Of a stretch of DNA of 12,568 nt, positions 4,806 through 11,900 are shown one piece after another; the stretch's first letter is position 1, and the number at the start of each line of letters is the position of its first letter. This stretch comes from WHSM01 sp050701635 (lineage in GTDB: Bacteria > Actinomycetota > Actinomycetes > Mycobacteriales > Micromonosporaceae), in NCBI GenBank assembly GCA_050701635.1, contig JBOGDF010000154.1, positions 1 through 12,568 on the forward strand. The letters run 5' to 3'. The notes under the pieces were generated by a model. That model saw nothing but the letters and a program-made list of their open reading frames with translations. It did no database searches and had not been told where the DNA came from. Made by a program: the position numbers and the translations under genes.

Positions 4806-7666
4806 CGTTCACTCCCTGGGCCGTCTCCGGATACGAGGGTGAGGAAGGCGTCCTCCAGGCGGCGCCGGGGCACCACCCGTTGCACCCCGACCCCGGCGGT
4901 GACCAGCGCTTTCACCGCTTCCGCGCGGGGCGTGCCGTTCAGATCGGCGACCAGCTGGGCGCCGTCGCGTCCGACGTCGTTGATGCCGTCGAGCGCCCGC
5001 AGCGCGCGCTCCCCGGCGTCCAGGTCGGTGACGTCGAACAGCGTGGTCGGCGATTCGCCCACGATGTCGTCCACCGGTCCGGAGGCGACCAGTGCGCCGC
5101 GGTGCACCACCACCACGTGGGTGCAGGTCTGCTCCACCTCGGCGAGCAGGTGGGACGAGACCAGCACCGCCCGCCGGTCGTCGGCGTAGTCGCGCAGCAC
5201 CCGGCGCATCTCCGCGATCTGCGGCGGGTCGAGGCCGTCCGTCGGCTCGTCCAGCACCAGCAGCTCCGGCAGCCCGAGCATCGCCTGCGCGATCGCCAGC
5301 CGCTGCTTCATGCCGTGGCTGTAGGTACGGACCTTGCGGTGTACGGAGGAGCCCAGGCCGGCGATCCGCAGCACCTCGTCGAGCTGGGCGTCCGCGATGG
5401 GACGGCCGGTAGCCTGCCAGAACAGCTTCAGGTTGTCCACACCGGACAGGTGCGGCAGGAATCCGGGGCCCTCGACCAGGGCGCCCAGCCGGGACAGCAC
5501 CGGCGCGCCGGGTGTCAGCCGGTGGCCGAACACCAGCGCGTCGCCCGCCGTGGGCTGGATCAGGCCGAGCAGCGTACGCAGGGTGGTGGTCTTGCCGGCG
5601 CCGTTCGGGCCGAGCAGACCGACCACCTGGCCGCGTTGCACGGTGAAGTCCACTGTGGACACGGCGACGAAGCCGTCGGCGTACTCCTTGCGGAGCTCGC
5701 GTACCACCAGCGGGACGTCGGCGTACTCGGCGATCACGCTGCGGTCGGAGCGGCGGTGCCGCCAGCGTCCGATCAGCACCGCGACCAGGGTGCCGAGCAG
5801 CAGCGTCGCCACCAGCCCTACCAGCACCCAGCGCAGTACGGCGGCCGGGCTCGGCAGCGGCTCGTTCTCCACCCGGGGCAGGCTGACCGCCGGGTCGCCG
5901 ATCCCCACCGTGTAGACGGCCGGCTCGGTCGGCGTGGTGTACGCCTGGTCCGAGCTGGCCACCACCACCAGCAACCGGTGGCCGGTCTCGAACCGGTGCA
6001 CGATCCCCGGCAGCGTCACCGTCACCGGCTTCGCGTCGGCGATGTCGTCGGGGAGGTCGGTGAGCCGTACCGGGGCGACCAGGCCGTTGGGCAGCGTGGC
6101 GCCGCCGGACGGGCTCAGGTCGTACAGCTTGACGAACAGGACCGCCTCGCCGGTCGGTGAGGCGGCCTTGATGGAGACGGACGGCGTACCGGCGACGTCC
6201 ACGGGTTCGGCCAACGGCGCGGACAGGTAGCGGGCGTGCTGGCCGGGCAGGTCCGCGGTCAGGCCGGACGCCACGCCGGACAGGCCGCCCAGGCCGGGCA
6301 GCGACGACAGCGCCGCCGGGGTGCCGTCCGGCGGGTTCGCGATCGGCTGCGGCGGGCCGGTCAGCGTGGTGGCGTACGGGGTGCGGTCGCCGGTCAGCCC
6401 CGGATACGCGTCGGCGACGTACCCGGTGGTGGCCAGGCCGCGGGTGTTGGCGTCCACCCCGGTGGCCCGGCTGTACGTGAAGCCGCCGCCCGGCGCGTCC
6501 CCGTTGCCCTTCAGGTAGTGGTCCAGCCACTGCAGCGACAGGTACTTCACGCGGTCCTCGTCGGCGGCCGACGGGGGCCCGTCGTGACCGCCGGAGAACC
6601 AGGCGACGCGTACCGGGGCGTGGGTGATGCCGCGCGCGTTGGCGTCCGCCTCGGCCAGCGGGAACAGGCTGTCGGCCAGCCCCTGCACCAGCAGGGTGGG
6701 AGCTTTGATCTTGTCGAGTACGCCCGCCGGGCTGCTCGCCGTGAACAGCTCGATCGCCTCCGGGGTGGCCCGCCCGGTGGTCGCGATCTGCAGGTACGCC
6801 TGGCACACCTGGGGCGCGAACCGCCCACACGCCGGATTCGGTACGTCGCCCGGCGCGCGCCCGGCGCTGCTGGAGCCTGGTGCGGCGCCTAAGCCGGGCG
6901 CTGTGCCGGAGCCGTTGTCTGGCGCAGTGCCTGAGCCGGAGCCGTTCCCCGAGCCTGGGCCGGTGCCGGCGGGTCCGCCGCCGGTGAGCGCGCCGAGGCC
7001 GGCGGGCATACCGCTGCCGGTGCCGAAGAACAGGCCCGCCCAGGCGCGCTTGAACACGCCCGTGGCCGGGCCGGCGCCGGTCGCCTCGGGCAGGAACGCG
7101 CCGCCCAGGTCATGCCAGGTCGCCTGCGGCACGATGGCGTCCACCCGGTCGTCGTGGCCGGCGAGCAGCAACGACAGTGCGCCGCCGTACGAGGCTCCCA
7201 TCGCCGCCACCCGGGGATCGCCGGCGCCGTCGGTGAGCACCTCGTCGCGGGTCGCCAGCCAGTCGAGCAGGCGCTGCGCGTCGGCGACCTCGTACTCGGC
7301 CGCGTTGAGGTGGATCCGGCCGGTGGACCGCCCGAACCCCCGCGCGGTGTACGTGAGCACCACGTACCCCTGGCCGGCCAGCTCCTGCGCGGTCTCGGTG
7401 ACGCTGTCCTTGGTGCCGCCGAAGCCGTGCGCCAGCAGCACCGCCGGCGCCGGGCCGGCGGTCTCCGGTACGTACAGCGTGGTGTCGAGCTGGGCCGGCT
7501 CACCGTCGGGCGTCGCGCCGGGGAGCATGCGCTCCTCGGTGCGGTAGTCGACGGTGCCGTCGGCGGCGTACCAGACGATCAGGCCCGCGGTCAGCAGCAA
7601 CGCCGCGAGCAGCGCGAACAGCCGCCCCGGGGAGCGCCGGAGCCGGCCGTACCAAGTCCTCACCAT
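4802..7666 (-). CDS. Fusion of an extracytoplasmic S15/CocE-type alpha/beta hydrolase with an ABC transporter ATPase
   Basis: This 954-residue protein joins two enzymes. Residues 15-34 form a signal-anchor helix. Residues 45-400 are an alpha/beta hydrolase with oxyanion-type HGFGG (80-84), nucleophile motif GASYGG (S159), acid D332 and histidine H361 (GGHDGP). Residues 415-590 resemble the beta-sandwich C-terminal domain of X-Pro dipeptidyl peptidases and cocaine esterase. A second helix spans about 606-632. Residues 650-945 are an ABC ATPase: Walker A GPNGAGKTT (K692), signature YSHGMKQR (782-789), Walker B LLVLDEPTDGLDP (D806, E807) and H-loop H839. Two helices place the hydrolase outside and the ATPase inside. 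A Gly/Ser/Pro-rich insert (about 223-275) interrupts the cap region. The ATG at 7666 directly precedes the basic WYGRLRRSPGR segment; the frame extends upstream to 8044 but there it overlaps another gene. No strong ribosome site is visible. Substrate unknown. Confidence 0.9.
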   Translation of the reverse strand: MVRTWYGRLRRSPGRLFALLAALLLTAGLIVWYAADGTVDYRTEERMLPGATPDGEPAQLDTTLYVPETAGPAPAVLLAHGFGGTKDSVTETAQELAGQGYVVLTYTARGFGRSTGRIHLNAAEYEVADAQRLLDWLATRDEVLTDGAGDPRVAAMGASYGGALSLLLAGHDDRVDAIVPQATWHDLGGAFLPEATGAGPATGVFKRAWAGLFFGTGSGMPAGLGALTGGGPAGTGPGSGNGSGSGTAPDNGSGTAPGLGAAPGSSSAGRAPGDVPNPACGRFAPQVCQAYLQIATTGRATPEAIELFTASSPAGVLDKIKAPTLLVQGLADSLFPLAEADANARGITHAPVRVAWFSGGHDGPPSAADEDRVKYLSLQWLDHYLKGNGDAPGGGFTYSRATGVDANTRGLATTGYVADAYPGLTGDRTPYATTLTGPPQPIANPPDGTPAALSSLPGLGGLSGVASGLTADLPGQHARYLSAPLAEPVDVAGTPSVSIKAASPTGEAVLFVKLYDLSPSGGATLPNGLVAPVRLTDLPDDIADAKPVTVTLPGIVHRFETGHRLLVVVASSDQAYTTPTEPAVYTVGIGDPAVSLPRVENEPLPSPAAVLRWVLVGLVATLLLGTLVAVLIGRWRHRRSDRSVIAEYADVPLVVRELRKEYADGFVAVSTVDFTVQRGQVVGLLGPNGAGKTTTLRTLLGLIQPTAGDALVFGHRLTPGAPVLSRLGALVEGPGFLPHLSGVDNLKLFWQATGRPIADAQLDEVLRIAGLGSSVHRKVRTYSHGMKQRLAIAQAMLGLPELLVLDEPTDGLDPPQIAEMRRVLRDYADDRRAVLVSSHLLAEVEQTCTHVVVVHRGALVASGPVDDIVGESPTTLFDVTDLDAGERALRALDGINDVGRDGAQLVADLNGTPRAEAVKALVTAGVGVQRVVPRRRLEDAFLTLVSGDGPGSER

Positions 7667-7763
7667 GCGGCAACCGTACGTCCGTGTCCTGTGGCGATCC
7701 TGAGCGCTGGCGGAATCCCGATACCCTGTCCTGGGCATTGATCCACGACGTACGGGGGCCAGC

Positions 7764-8441
7764 GTGCAGCAACCGGACAGCTGGCGGTCTGCGGCGCTGC
7801 CGCCGGTCCGTCCGAAGATCAGGGTGCCGTGGCCGGTGTGGCTGCTGGTCGGCACCATCGTGGTGTCGTTCTGCATGGGTGTGATGGGGCCGCCGATCGC
7901 CCTGATCGCCGCCGGCGCCTCCTCGCCCGCGCGTGGGTCGGACGAGCCTGAGAACGCCCCGGACGACCTGTGCGCGGTGATCGACAAGGACGCGCTGGCG
8001 TACGCCGTGCCGGCGCCGTCGGTGACCCGCTCCGAGGCCGACAACGACTACAACTACACGCGGTATGCGTACTGCGACGTCGAGACGGACGAAGACGCGG
8101 CCACCTCGACCGCCCGAGCGAGTCTGTACGTCGAGCTGGAGCGCCACGGAGCGTTCCTGGACGACAGCGCGCCGATGCACGCCCGGGAAGAGTTCGCCTG
8201 GTCCAAGGAGTACGAGCTCGACCACGGCGAAGGCGTGCTCGACATCGAGGGCGTGGGCGATTCCGCGTGGGTCGTCTTCGACTCCGACACCGGCGACGGT
8301 GACGCCGCCGTCGAGCTCGAGGTGCTGGTCGGCGCGGACACCCTCAACCTGCACTACCTGTCCTCCCCGGCCACCAACGACATGGCGCTCGCCGCGGTCG
8401 TCACGGTGGCGAAGAGCCTGGTCAAAGGACTGAAGCGATGA
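7764..8441 (+). CDS. Single-pass membrane-anchored protein of unknown function, acidic ectodomain
   Basis: I do not recognise a defined function. The 225-residue protein has a short basic proline-rich N-terminus, one hydrophobic helix (about 24-50) and an acidic domain that should lie outside the membrane. Only two cysteines fall in that domain, in DDLCAVID (C70) and YAYCDVET (C104), likely a disulfide. The pattern resembles DUF3558-like and other actinobacterial secreted proteins, but only loosely. The GTG start at 7764 has a GGGGG ribosome site (7754-7758) five bases upstream. The gene is divergent from the hydrolase-ABC operon. Its TGA overlaps the next ATG by 4 bases (8438-8441), so the two proteins are made together and probably act together. 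Confidence 0.85.
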   Translation: MQQPDSWRSAALPPVRPKIRVPWPVWLLVGTIVVSFCMGVMGPPIALIAAGASSPARGSDEPENAPDDLCAVIDKDALAYAVPAPSVTRSEADNDYNYTRYAYCDVETDEDAATSTARASLYVELERHGAFLDDSAPMHAREEFAWSKEYELDHGEGVLDIEGVGDSAWVVFDSDTGDGDAAVELEVLVGADTLNLHYLSSPATNDMALAAVVTVAKSLVKGLKR

Positions 8442-9580
8442 CCGAGCAGCCACCGCGGCCAGAATCATCCGGCGGGACGGACGAGCCGAGCCCGTGGGCC
8501 CGACCCAGCGAGGAGCCGCTGCGGGCCTGGTCAGACCAGCCTCGGGTGGAGCGGCAGCACGCCTTCGCCTCGATGTCCGACGAGGAGTCCGAGACCACGC
8601 CGGCTTCGGAGTCGGAGCCGCCGGCGCCTGAACCCGAGCCGGCTTCTGAAGCCGAGCCGGCTTCTCCGGCCGCGGCTGCGGCTGCGGCGGTGGGCGGCGC
8701 CGCGGCGGTCGGTGGGTCGCCGCCGACCAGCGACTCGTCCGTCAGTGACTCGCCGGCGGTCAGCGCTTCGCCGTTCAGCAGCGCGTCGCCGTACGGCGGG
8801 GCACCGGGGGCGCCCGGGACCCTAGCGGCGCCGGGAGCACCCGGGACGCCGCAGTACAAGCTGATCTCCTGGCTCTCGATCGGCGCTGCGCTCATCGTGT
8901 TCCTGTGCTGCGGGGTGACCCCGACGCTGGTGACGGTATTCGGGCCGGACGGCGGAAACGACCGCGGCGGCTCCGGGGCCGGCGAGGGCACCCCGATACC
9001 GCGCGGCGTACCGACTCCGGTGCCCTCGCTCACCGGCTCGCCGTTCGCCTCGGCGTCGCCGGTGGAGCCGCCGGCGAAGCTGCGTGACGTGAAGCCGGTG
9101 TCGGTGGTCGGGCCGACCTGGCAGACCGGGGAGAAGACGTACACGTTCGCGTTCCAGGGAGTGCCGTTCGCGTTCCGGGGCGGCGCGGACTGGGGCTGCA
9201 TGGCGGGCACCTGGGAGACCGACGAGGGCGAGGAGATCGAGGGCGTCGCCTGGCGCTGCATCGACGAGTCGAAGGGGTCGAGCGCGGCCCGCATCGACCT
9301 CCTGGTACGCCGCTGCACCCAGGGCTGCTCCGGATCCGAGCGGTCGAAGCTGGACACCGACTGGCTCGACGAAGCGGTCACGTACCAGCGTCGCGACGCC
9401 ACCACCCGGTACGCCGAGGAAACCCGCGACGGCGCGTACCTGCTGACGGTGAGCCACTACTTCCCGGAACAGCCCGGCGGCAAGCTGGGCTGGCACGTCG
9501 GGCTCAGCGTCAAGTGCAAGCCGATCCACAAGGCCACCTGCCAGAAGGTGGTCAACGACATCCGTACCCAGAGCGGCTGA
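8438..9580 (+). CDS. Membrane protein with low-complexity N-terminus and six-cysteine ectodomain, unknown function
   Basis: This 380-residue protein has a long disordered N-terminus (about 1-139) rich in Glu, Pro, Ala and Ser, with EPAS-type and APGAPGT repeats. One transmembrane helix (about 142-168) contains adjacent C157 and C158. A Pro/Ser/Gly linker follows, then a C-terminal domain (about 215-380). That domain has six cysteines (254, 274, 293, 297, 360, 368), enough for three disulfides, which fits an extracytoplasmic location, plus several tryptophans. No catalytic motif is visible and I do not recognise the family. The ATG overlaps the previous stop (ATGA). Both genes share the layout of a cytoplasmic tail, one helix and a Cys-bearing ectodomain, so they may form a complex. 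The next gene is convergent. Confidence 0.85.
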   Translation: MTEQPPRPESSGGTDEPSPWARPSEEPLRAWSDQPRVERQHAFASMSDEESETTPASESEPPAPEPEPASEAEPASPAAAAAAAVGGAAAVGGSPPTSDSSVSDSPAVSASPFSSASPYGGAPGAPGTLAAPGAPGTPQYKLISWLSIGAALIVFLCCGVTPTLVTVFGPDGGNDRGGSGAGEGTPIPRGVPTPVPSLTGSPFASASPVEPPAKLRDVKPVSVVGPTWQTGEKTYTFAFQGVPFAFRGGADWGCMAGTWETDEGEEIEGVAWRCIDESKGSSAARIDLLVRRCTQGCSGSERSKLDTDWLDEAVTYQRRDATTRYAEETRDGAYLLTVSHYFPEQPGGKLGWHVGLSVKCKPIHKATCQKVVNDIRTQSG

Positions 9581-9604
9581 CCCGCCGCGCCCGCACGACT
9601 GTGG

Positions 9605-9982
9605 CTAGCGCTCGTGGCCACCCGGGAGGCGGCGGGCGCGGGACCGACTGGCGCGTAGCCGGCGCAGCCGCTTGACCAGCATCGGGTCGTACGCCAGCGC
9701 CTCCGTACGGTCGAGCAGGCGGTTGAGCAGCTGGTAGTAGCGGGTGGCGGAGAGCCCGAACTCGTCGCGGATCGCCTGCTCCTTCGACCCGGCATGGCGC
9801 CACCACCGCCGCTCGAAGTCGAGGATCCCGACCTCCCGCTCCGACAGCTCCTCGGCTGGCTCGCCGGCCGGCTCGGGAGCCGGTGCCGACTCCGGGGCAG
9901 GCGCGGGGCGCGGGACGGGATGCGAGGCCGGCACGATCGGCGAGGTGATCGGTAGCGCGGCTACCGGAGGCGGGGTGTCCAT
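9605..9982 (-). CDS. DUF3263 family protein
   Basis: The chosen product has 125 residues: a Pro/Ala-rich, probably disordered N-terminus (1-45) and a C-terminal DUF3263 domain (about 46-112). That domain has the landmarks SEREVGILDFERRWWRHAGSKEQAI, FGLSATRYYQLLNRLLD and a basic tail RLRRLRASRSRARR. The family is actinobacterial and uncharacterised; the SATRYYQLLNRLL helix and basic tail suggest nucleic-acid binding. I start at the ATG at 9982 because GGAG lies four bases upstream. In-frame GTG codons at 10006 and 10015 have no ribosome site but would add 8 or 11 residues. It is convergent with the membrane-protein pair and lies downstream of the DeoR-family gene on the same strand, separated from it by hairpins. 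Confidence 0.85.
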   Translation of the reverse strand: MDTPPPVAALPITSPIVPASHPVPRPAPAPESAPAPEPAGEPAEELSEREVGILDFERRWWRHAGSKEQAIRDEFGLSATRYYQLLNRLLDRTEALAYDPMLVKRLRRLRASRSRARRLPGGHER

Positions 9983-10029
9983 CTGACTCCAACTGCGACT
10001 GTCCACGGGCGACACAGTGAAGCACAGGC

Positions 10030-10067
10030 GTACGACACCCTCGTACCCCCGGAAAGGTCTTCAGACC
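10030..10067 (-). terminator. Tandem hairpins after the DeoR-family gene
   Basis: On the minus strand GGTC-TGAA-GACC (10067-10056) overlaps the regulator's stop codon and is followed by TTTCC. Next comes a perfect 6-bp stem, GTACGA and TCGTAC around a 5-base loop (10046-10030). Together they could end the regulator transcript before the DUF3263 gene. Both stems are short and no long T-tract is present. Confidence 0.4.
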
Positions 10068-10846
10068 CGGGTGATGGTGACGCCGACCTCGGCGAACGGC
10101 GCGATCACCTCGTCAGAGGCTCCGTTGTCGGTGATCAAGGTCTCGATCCGGTCCACCGGGCAGATCCGGGCGAACGCGTGTTTGCCCAGCTTCGAGCTGT
10201 CGGCGAGCACCACCACGCGTCGGGCGCGGGCCGCCATCAGACCGTTGATCGCCGCCTCACCCTCGTGGTGGGCGGCGGCGCCCAGGGTCACGTCGACCGC
10301 GTCCACACCGAGGAACGCGATGTCCAGGGTGAGCTCCCGCAGTACGCCGGTGGCCAGCGGTCCGATCAGCTCGAACGACTGCGGCCGGATCACGCCGCCG
10401 GTCACCACGATCTTCACGTGCGGCCGCACGATCAGCTCGTTGGCGATGTTCAGCGCGTTGGTGACGATGGTCAGCGCGCTGCCGTCGGTGTTGCTGACCA
10501 GGTCGGGGCGGGTGGCCAGGGCACGCGCCACCTCGGTGGTGGTGGTGCCGCCGTTCATCCCGACCACCAGCCCGGGTGTGACCATCGCCGCAGCGGCCTG
10601 CCCGACGCGTTGCTTCTCGCCCGCGTGCTTGGCGGACTTGTAGCGCAGCGGGAGGTCGTACGACACGGTGTTGGCGACCGCGCCGCCCCGCGTACGGGTG
10701 ATCATCTGTTGTTGGGCAAGTTGGTCGAAATCCCGGCGAACCGTCGCCTGGGAGACGGCGAGCCGTTCCGCCGCCTCCTCGACGCTGATCCGGCCGTCGT
10801 CGGCCAGGATCTCGAGCAGTGTGTTCCAACGTCCGTACCGGTCCAA
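10061..10846 (-). CDS. DeoR-family transcriptional regulator
   Basis: The 261-residue protein has the DeoR layout. An N-terminal winged helix-turn-helix contains ISVEEAAERLAVSQATVRRDFDQLAQQQMITRTRGGA (20-56). A C-terminal sugar-phosphate sensor of the DeoRC type has GMNGGTTTTEVARAL (96-110), TNALNIANEL, VTGGVIRPQSFELIGP and VVLADSSKLGKHAF. Such proteins usually repress a neighbouring sugar operon and release DNA when a phosphorylated sugar binds. The start is a TTG at 10846, supported by GGAGGGG two bases upstream and by an in-frame TAG ten codons earlier with no other usual start between. It is divergent from the SIS-isomerase and ROK-kinase genes, its probable targets, with operator-like repeats in the shared intergenic region. 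The inducer is likely an amino-sugar phosphate, inferred from the neighbours. Confidence 0.93.
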   Translation of the reverse strand: MDRYGRWNTLLEILADDGRISVEEAAERLAVSQATVRRDFDQLAQQQMITRTRGGAVANTVSYDLPLRYKSAKHAGEKQRVGQAAAAMVTPGLVVGMNGGTTTTEVARALATRPDLVSNTDGSALTIVTNALNIANELIVRPHVKIVVTGGVIRPQSFELIGPLATGVLRELTLDIAFLGVDAVDVTLGAAAHHEGEAAINGLMAARARRVVVLADSSKLGKHAFARICPVDRIETLITDNGASDEVIAPFAEVGVTITRV

Positions 10847-10891
10847 GACCCCTCCGTACGCCGTCGCCAGCCGCTAACGGGTGGCGCCCCA

Positions 10892-10921
10892 TTGGCAATC
10901 ATCCACCCTGCCGTGCACAAT
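10892..10921 (+). promoter_or_regulatory. Promoter of the SIS-isomerase and ROK-kinase operon
   Basis: TTGGCA (10892-10897, five of six -35 bases) is followed after 18 bases by CACAAT (10916-10921, four of six -10 bases). The start site would be near 10928, placing the operator-like repeats across and just after it, where a bound repressor would block transcription. The repeat CAATCAT occurs at 10896-10902 and again at 10918-10924, 22 bases apart. Confidence 0.45.
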
Positions 10922-10965
10922 CATGCGCGAAAGATGGGTAGAACGTCGAGTACCCATGCGCAAAG
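10922..10965. promoter_or_regulatory. Candidate operator: direct repeats flanking a perfect dyad
   Basis: CATGCGCGAAAG (10922-10933) recurs as CATGCGCAAAG (10955-10965), 33 bases on, about three helical turns. Read on the minus strand these are CTTTCGCGCATG and CTTTGCGCATG; CTTTC-like repeats are known for DeoR-family AgaR operators. Between them lies a perfect 7-bp inverted repeat, ATGGGTA (10934-10940) and TACCCAT (10951-10957), with a 10-base spacer. Position between the divergent regulator and its neighbour supports an operator role. Confidence 0.45.
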
Positions 10966-11014
10966 TCCGCCGAAATACGCCCGCATGCACGCGCGGGCCA
11001 TCCTGAGGAGCCGC

Positions 11015-11896
11015 ATGTCGCACGCCGCTTCCGAGATCGCGTCCCAGCCGGAGTGCTGGCGCCGCGCCGCCGCGCTCACCGCGTCCGGCCAGCTCACCGG
11101 ACTTCCGCGACCCGGCGAGCGGGTGGCGATCGCCGGCTGCGGCACCTCGTGGTTCATCGCGCAAAGTTACGCGGCCCGCCGCGAGTCGATGGGGCTGGGT
11201 GAGAGCGACGCCTTCGCCGCCTCCGAGATGCCCCCCGACCGCCGGTACGACCGGGTGCTCGCGATCACCCGCTCCGGCACCACCACCGAAGTGCTGGAGC
11301 TGCTGACCCGGCTGCCCAGCGGGACTCCGACCGTGGTGATCACCGGCACCGCCGACTCGCCGGTGATCCCGCTCGCCGGGGACACCATCCTGCTGGACTG
11401 GGCCGACGAGAAGTCCGTGGTGCAGACCCGGTTCGCCACCGCCACCCTCGCGCTGCTGCGCGCCCACCTCGGCGAAGACCTGACGGCGGCGATCGCCGAC
11501 GCCGAGCGGGCGCTGGCCGATCCGCTGCCGGTGGACCCGGCCACCCTGGAACAGGTCACGTTCCTGGGTCAGGGCTGGACCACCGGGCTGGCCAACGAGG
11601 CCGCGTTGAAGCTGCGCGAGGCGGCGACGTTCTGGACCGAGGCGTACCCGGCGATGGACTACCGGCACGGCCCGATCAGCATCGCCGAGCCCGGCCGCGC
11701 GGTCTGGTCCTTCGGTACGCCGCCCGAAGGGCTGGCCGACGACGTGGCGGCCACCGGCGCCAGCTTCGTCCACGACGACCTGGACCCGATGGCCGACCTG
11801 GTACGCGCCCAGCGGCTCGCCCTCGCGCTCGCCGAGCACCGCGGCCTGGACATCGACAGCCCGCGCCACCTGACCCGCTCCGTCGTGCTGGACTGA
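11015..11896 (+). CDS. SIS-domain sugar isomerase (GlmS isomerase-domain/AgaS-like)
   Basis: The 293-residue protein has two SIS (sugar isomerase) domains and no glutaminase domain. The first has GCGTSW (41-46) and the phosphosugar loop TRSGTTTE (85-92). The second has LGQGWTTGLANEAALKLREA (184-203) and AYPAMDYRHGP (210-220). The end, SPRHLTRSVVLD, matches the GlmS-type tail. Such stand-alone proteins isomerise or deaminate amino-sugar phosphates (AgaS-like or type II glucosamine-6-phosphate deaminase). The start is the ATG at 11015 with GAGGAG (11005-11010) four bases upstream; longer in-frame starts have no such site and would extend back through the promoter region into the regulator gene. 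The ROK kinase gene follows after 4 bases, so the two are probably an operon for amino-sugar use controlled by the divergent DeoR protein. Which sugar is not decided by the sequence. Confidence 0.92.
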   Translation: MSHAASEIASQPECWRRAAALTASGQLTGLPRPGERVAIAGCGTSWFIAQSYAARRESMGLGESDAFAASEMPPDRRYDRVLAITRSGTTTEVLELLTRLPSGTPTVVITGTADSPVIPLAGDTILLDWADEKSVVQTRFATATLALLRAHLGEDLTAAIADAERALADPLPVDPATLEQVTFLGQGWTTGLANEAALKLREAATFWTEAYPAMDYRHGPISIAEPGRAVWSFGTPPEGLADDVAATGASFVHDDLDPMADLVRAQRLALALAEHRGLDIDSPRHLTRSVVLD

Positions 11897-11900
11897 GGCC

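Noticed and set aside
4809..6830. 673-codon minus-strand frame inside the hydrolase-ABC gene
   Set aside because: It is an alternative-frame shadow rich in Arg, Pro and Gly; the overlapping frame has every ABC and hydrolase motif.
7667..8044. Upstream extension of the hydrolase-ABC fusion to an ATG at 8044
   Set aside because: The extra 126 residues overlap the divergent membrane-protein gene and its ribosome site, and show no domain; the ATG at 7666 directly precedes the basic segment and signal-anchor helix.
9601..9621. GTGGC/GCCAC dyad between the convergent membrane-protein and DUF3263 genes as a terminator
   Set aside because: The stem is only 5 bp with an 11-base loop, lies mostly within the DUF3263 coding end, and has no T-tract.
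10178..11014. Upstream extension of the SIS-isomerase frame to 10178
   Set aside because: It runs antisense through the DeoR-family gene and the promoter region; the ATG at 11015 has a strong GAGGAG site and the protein is then of normal length.
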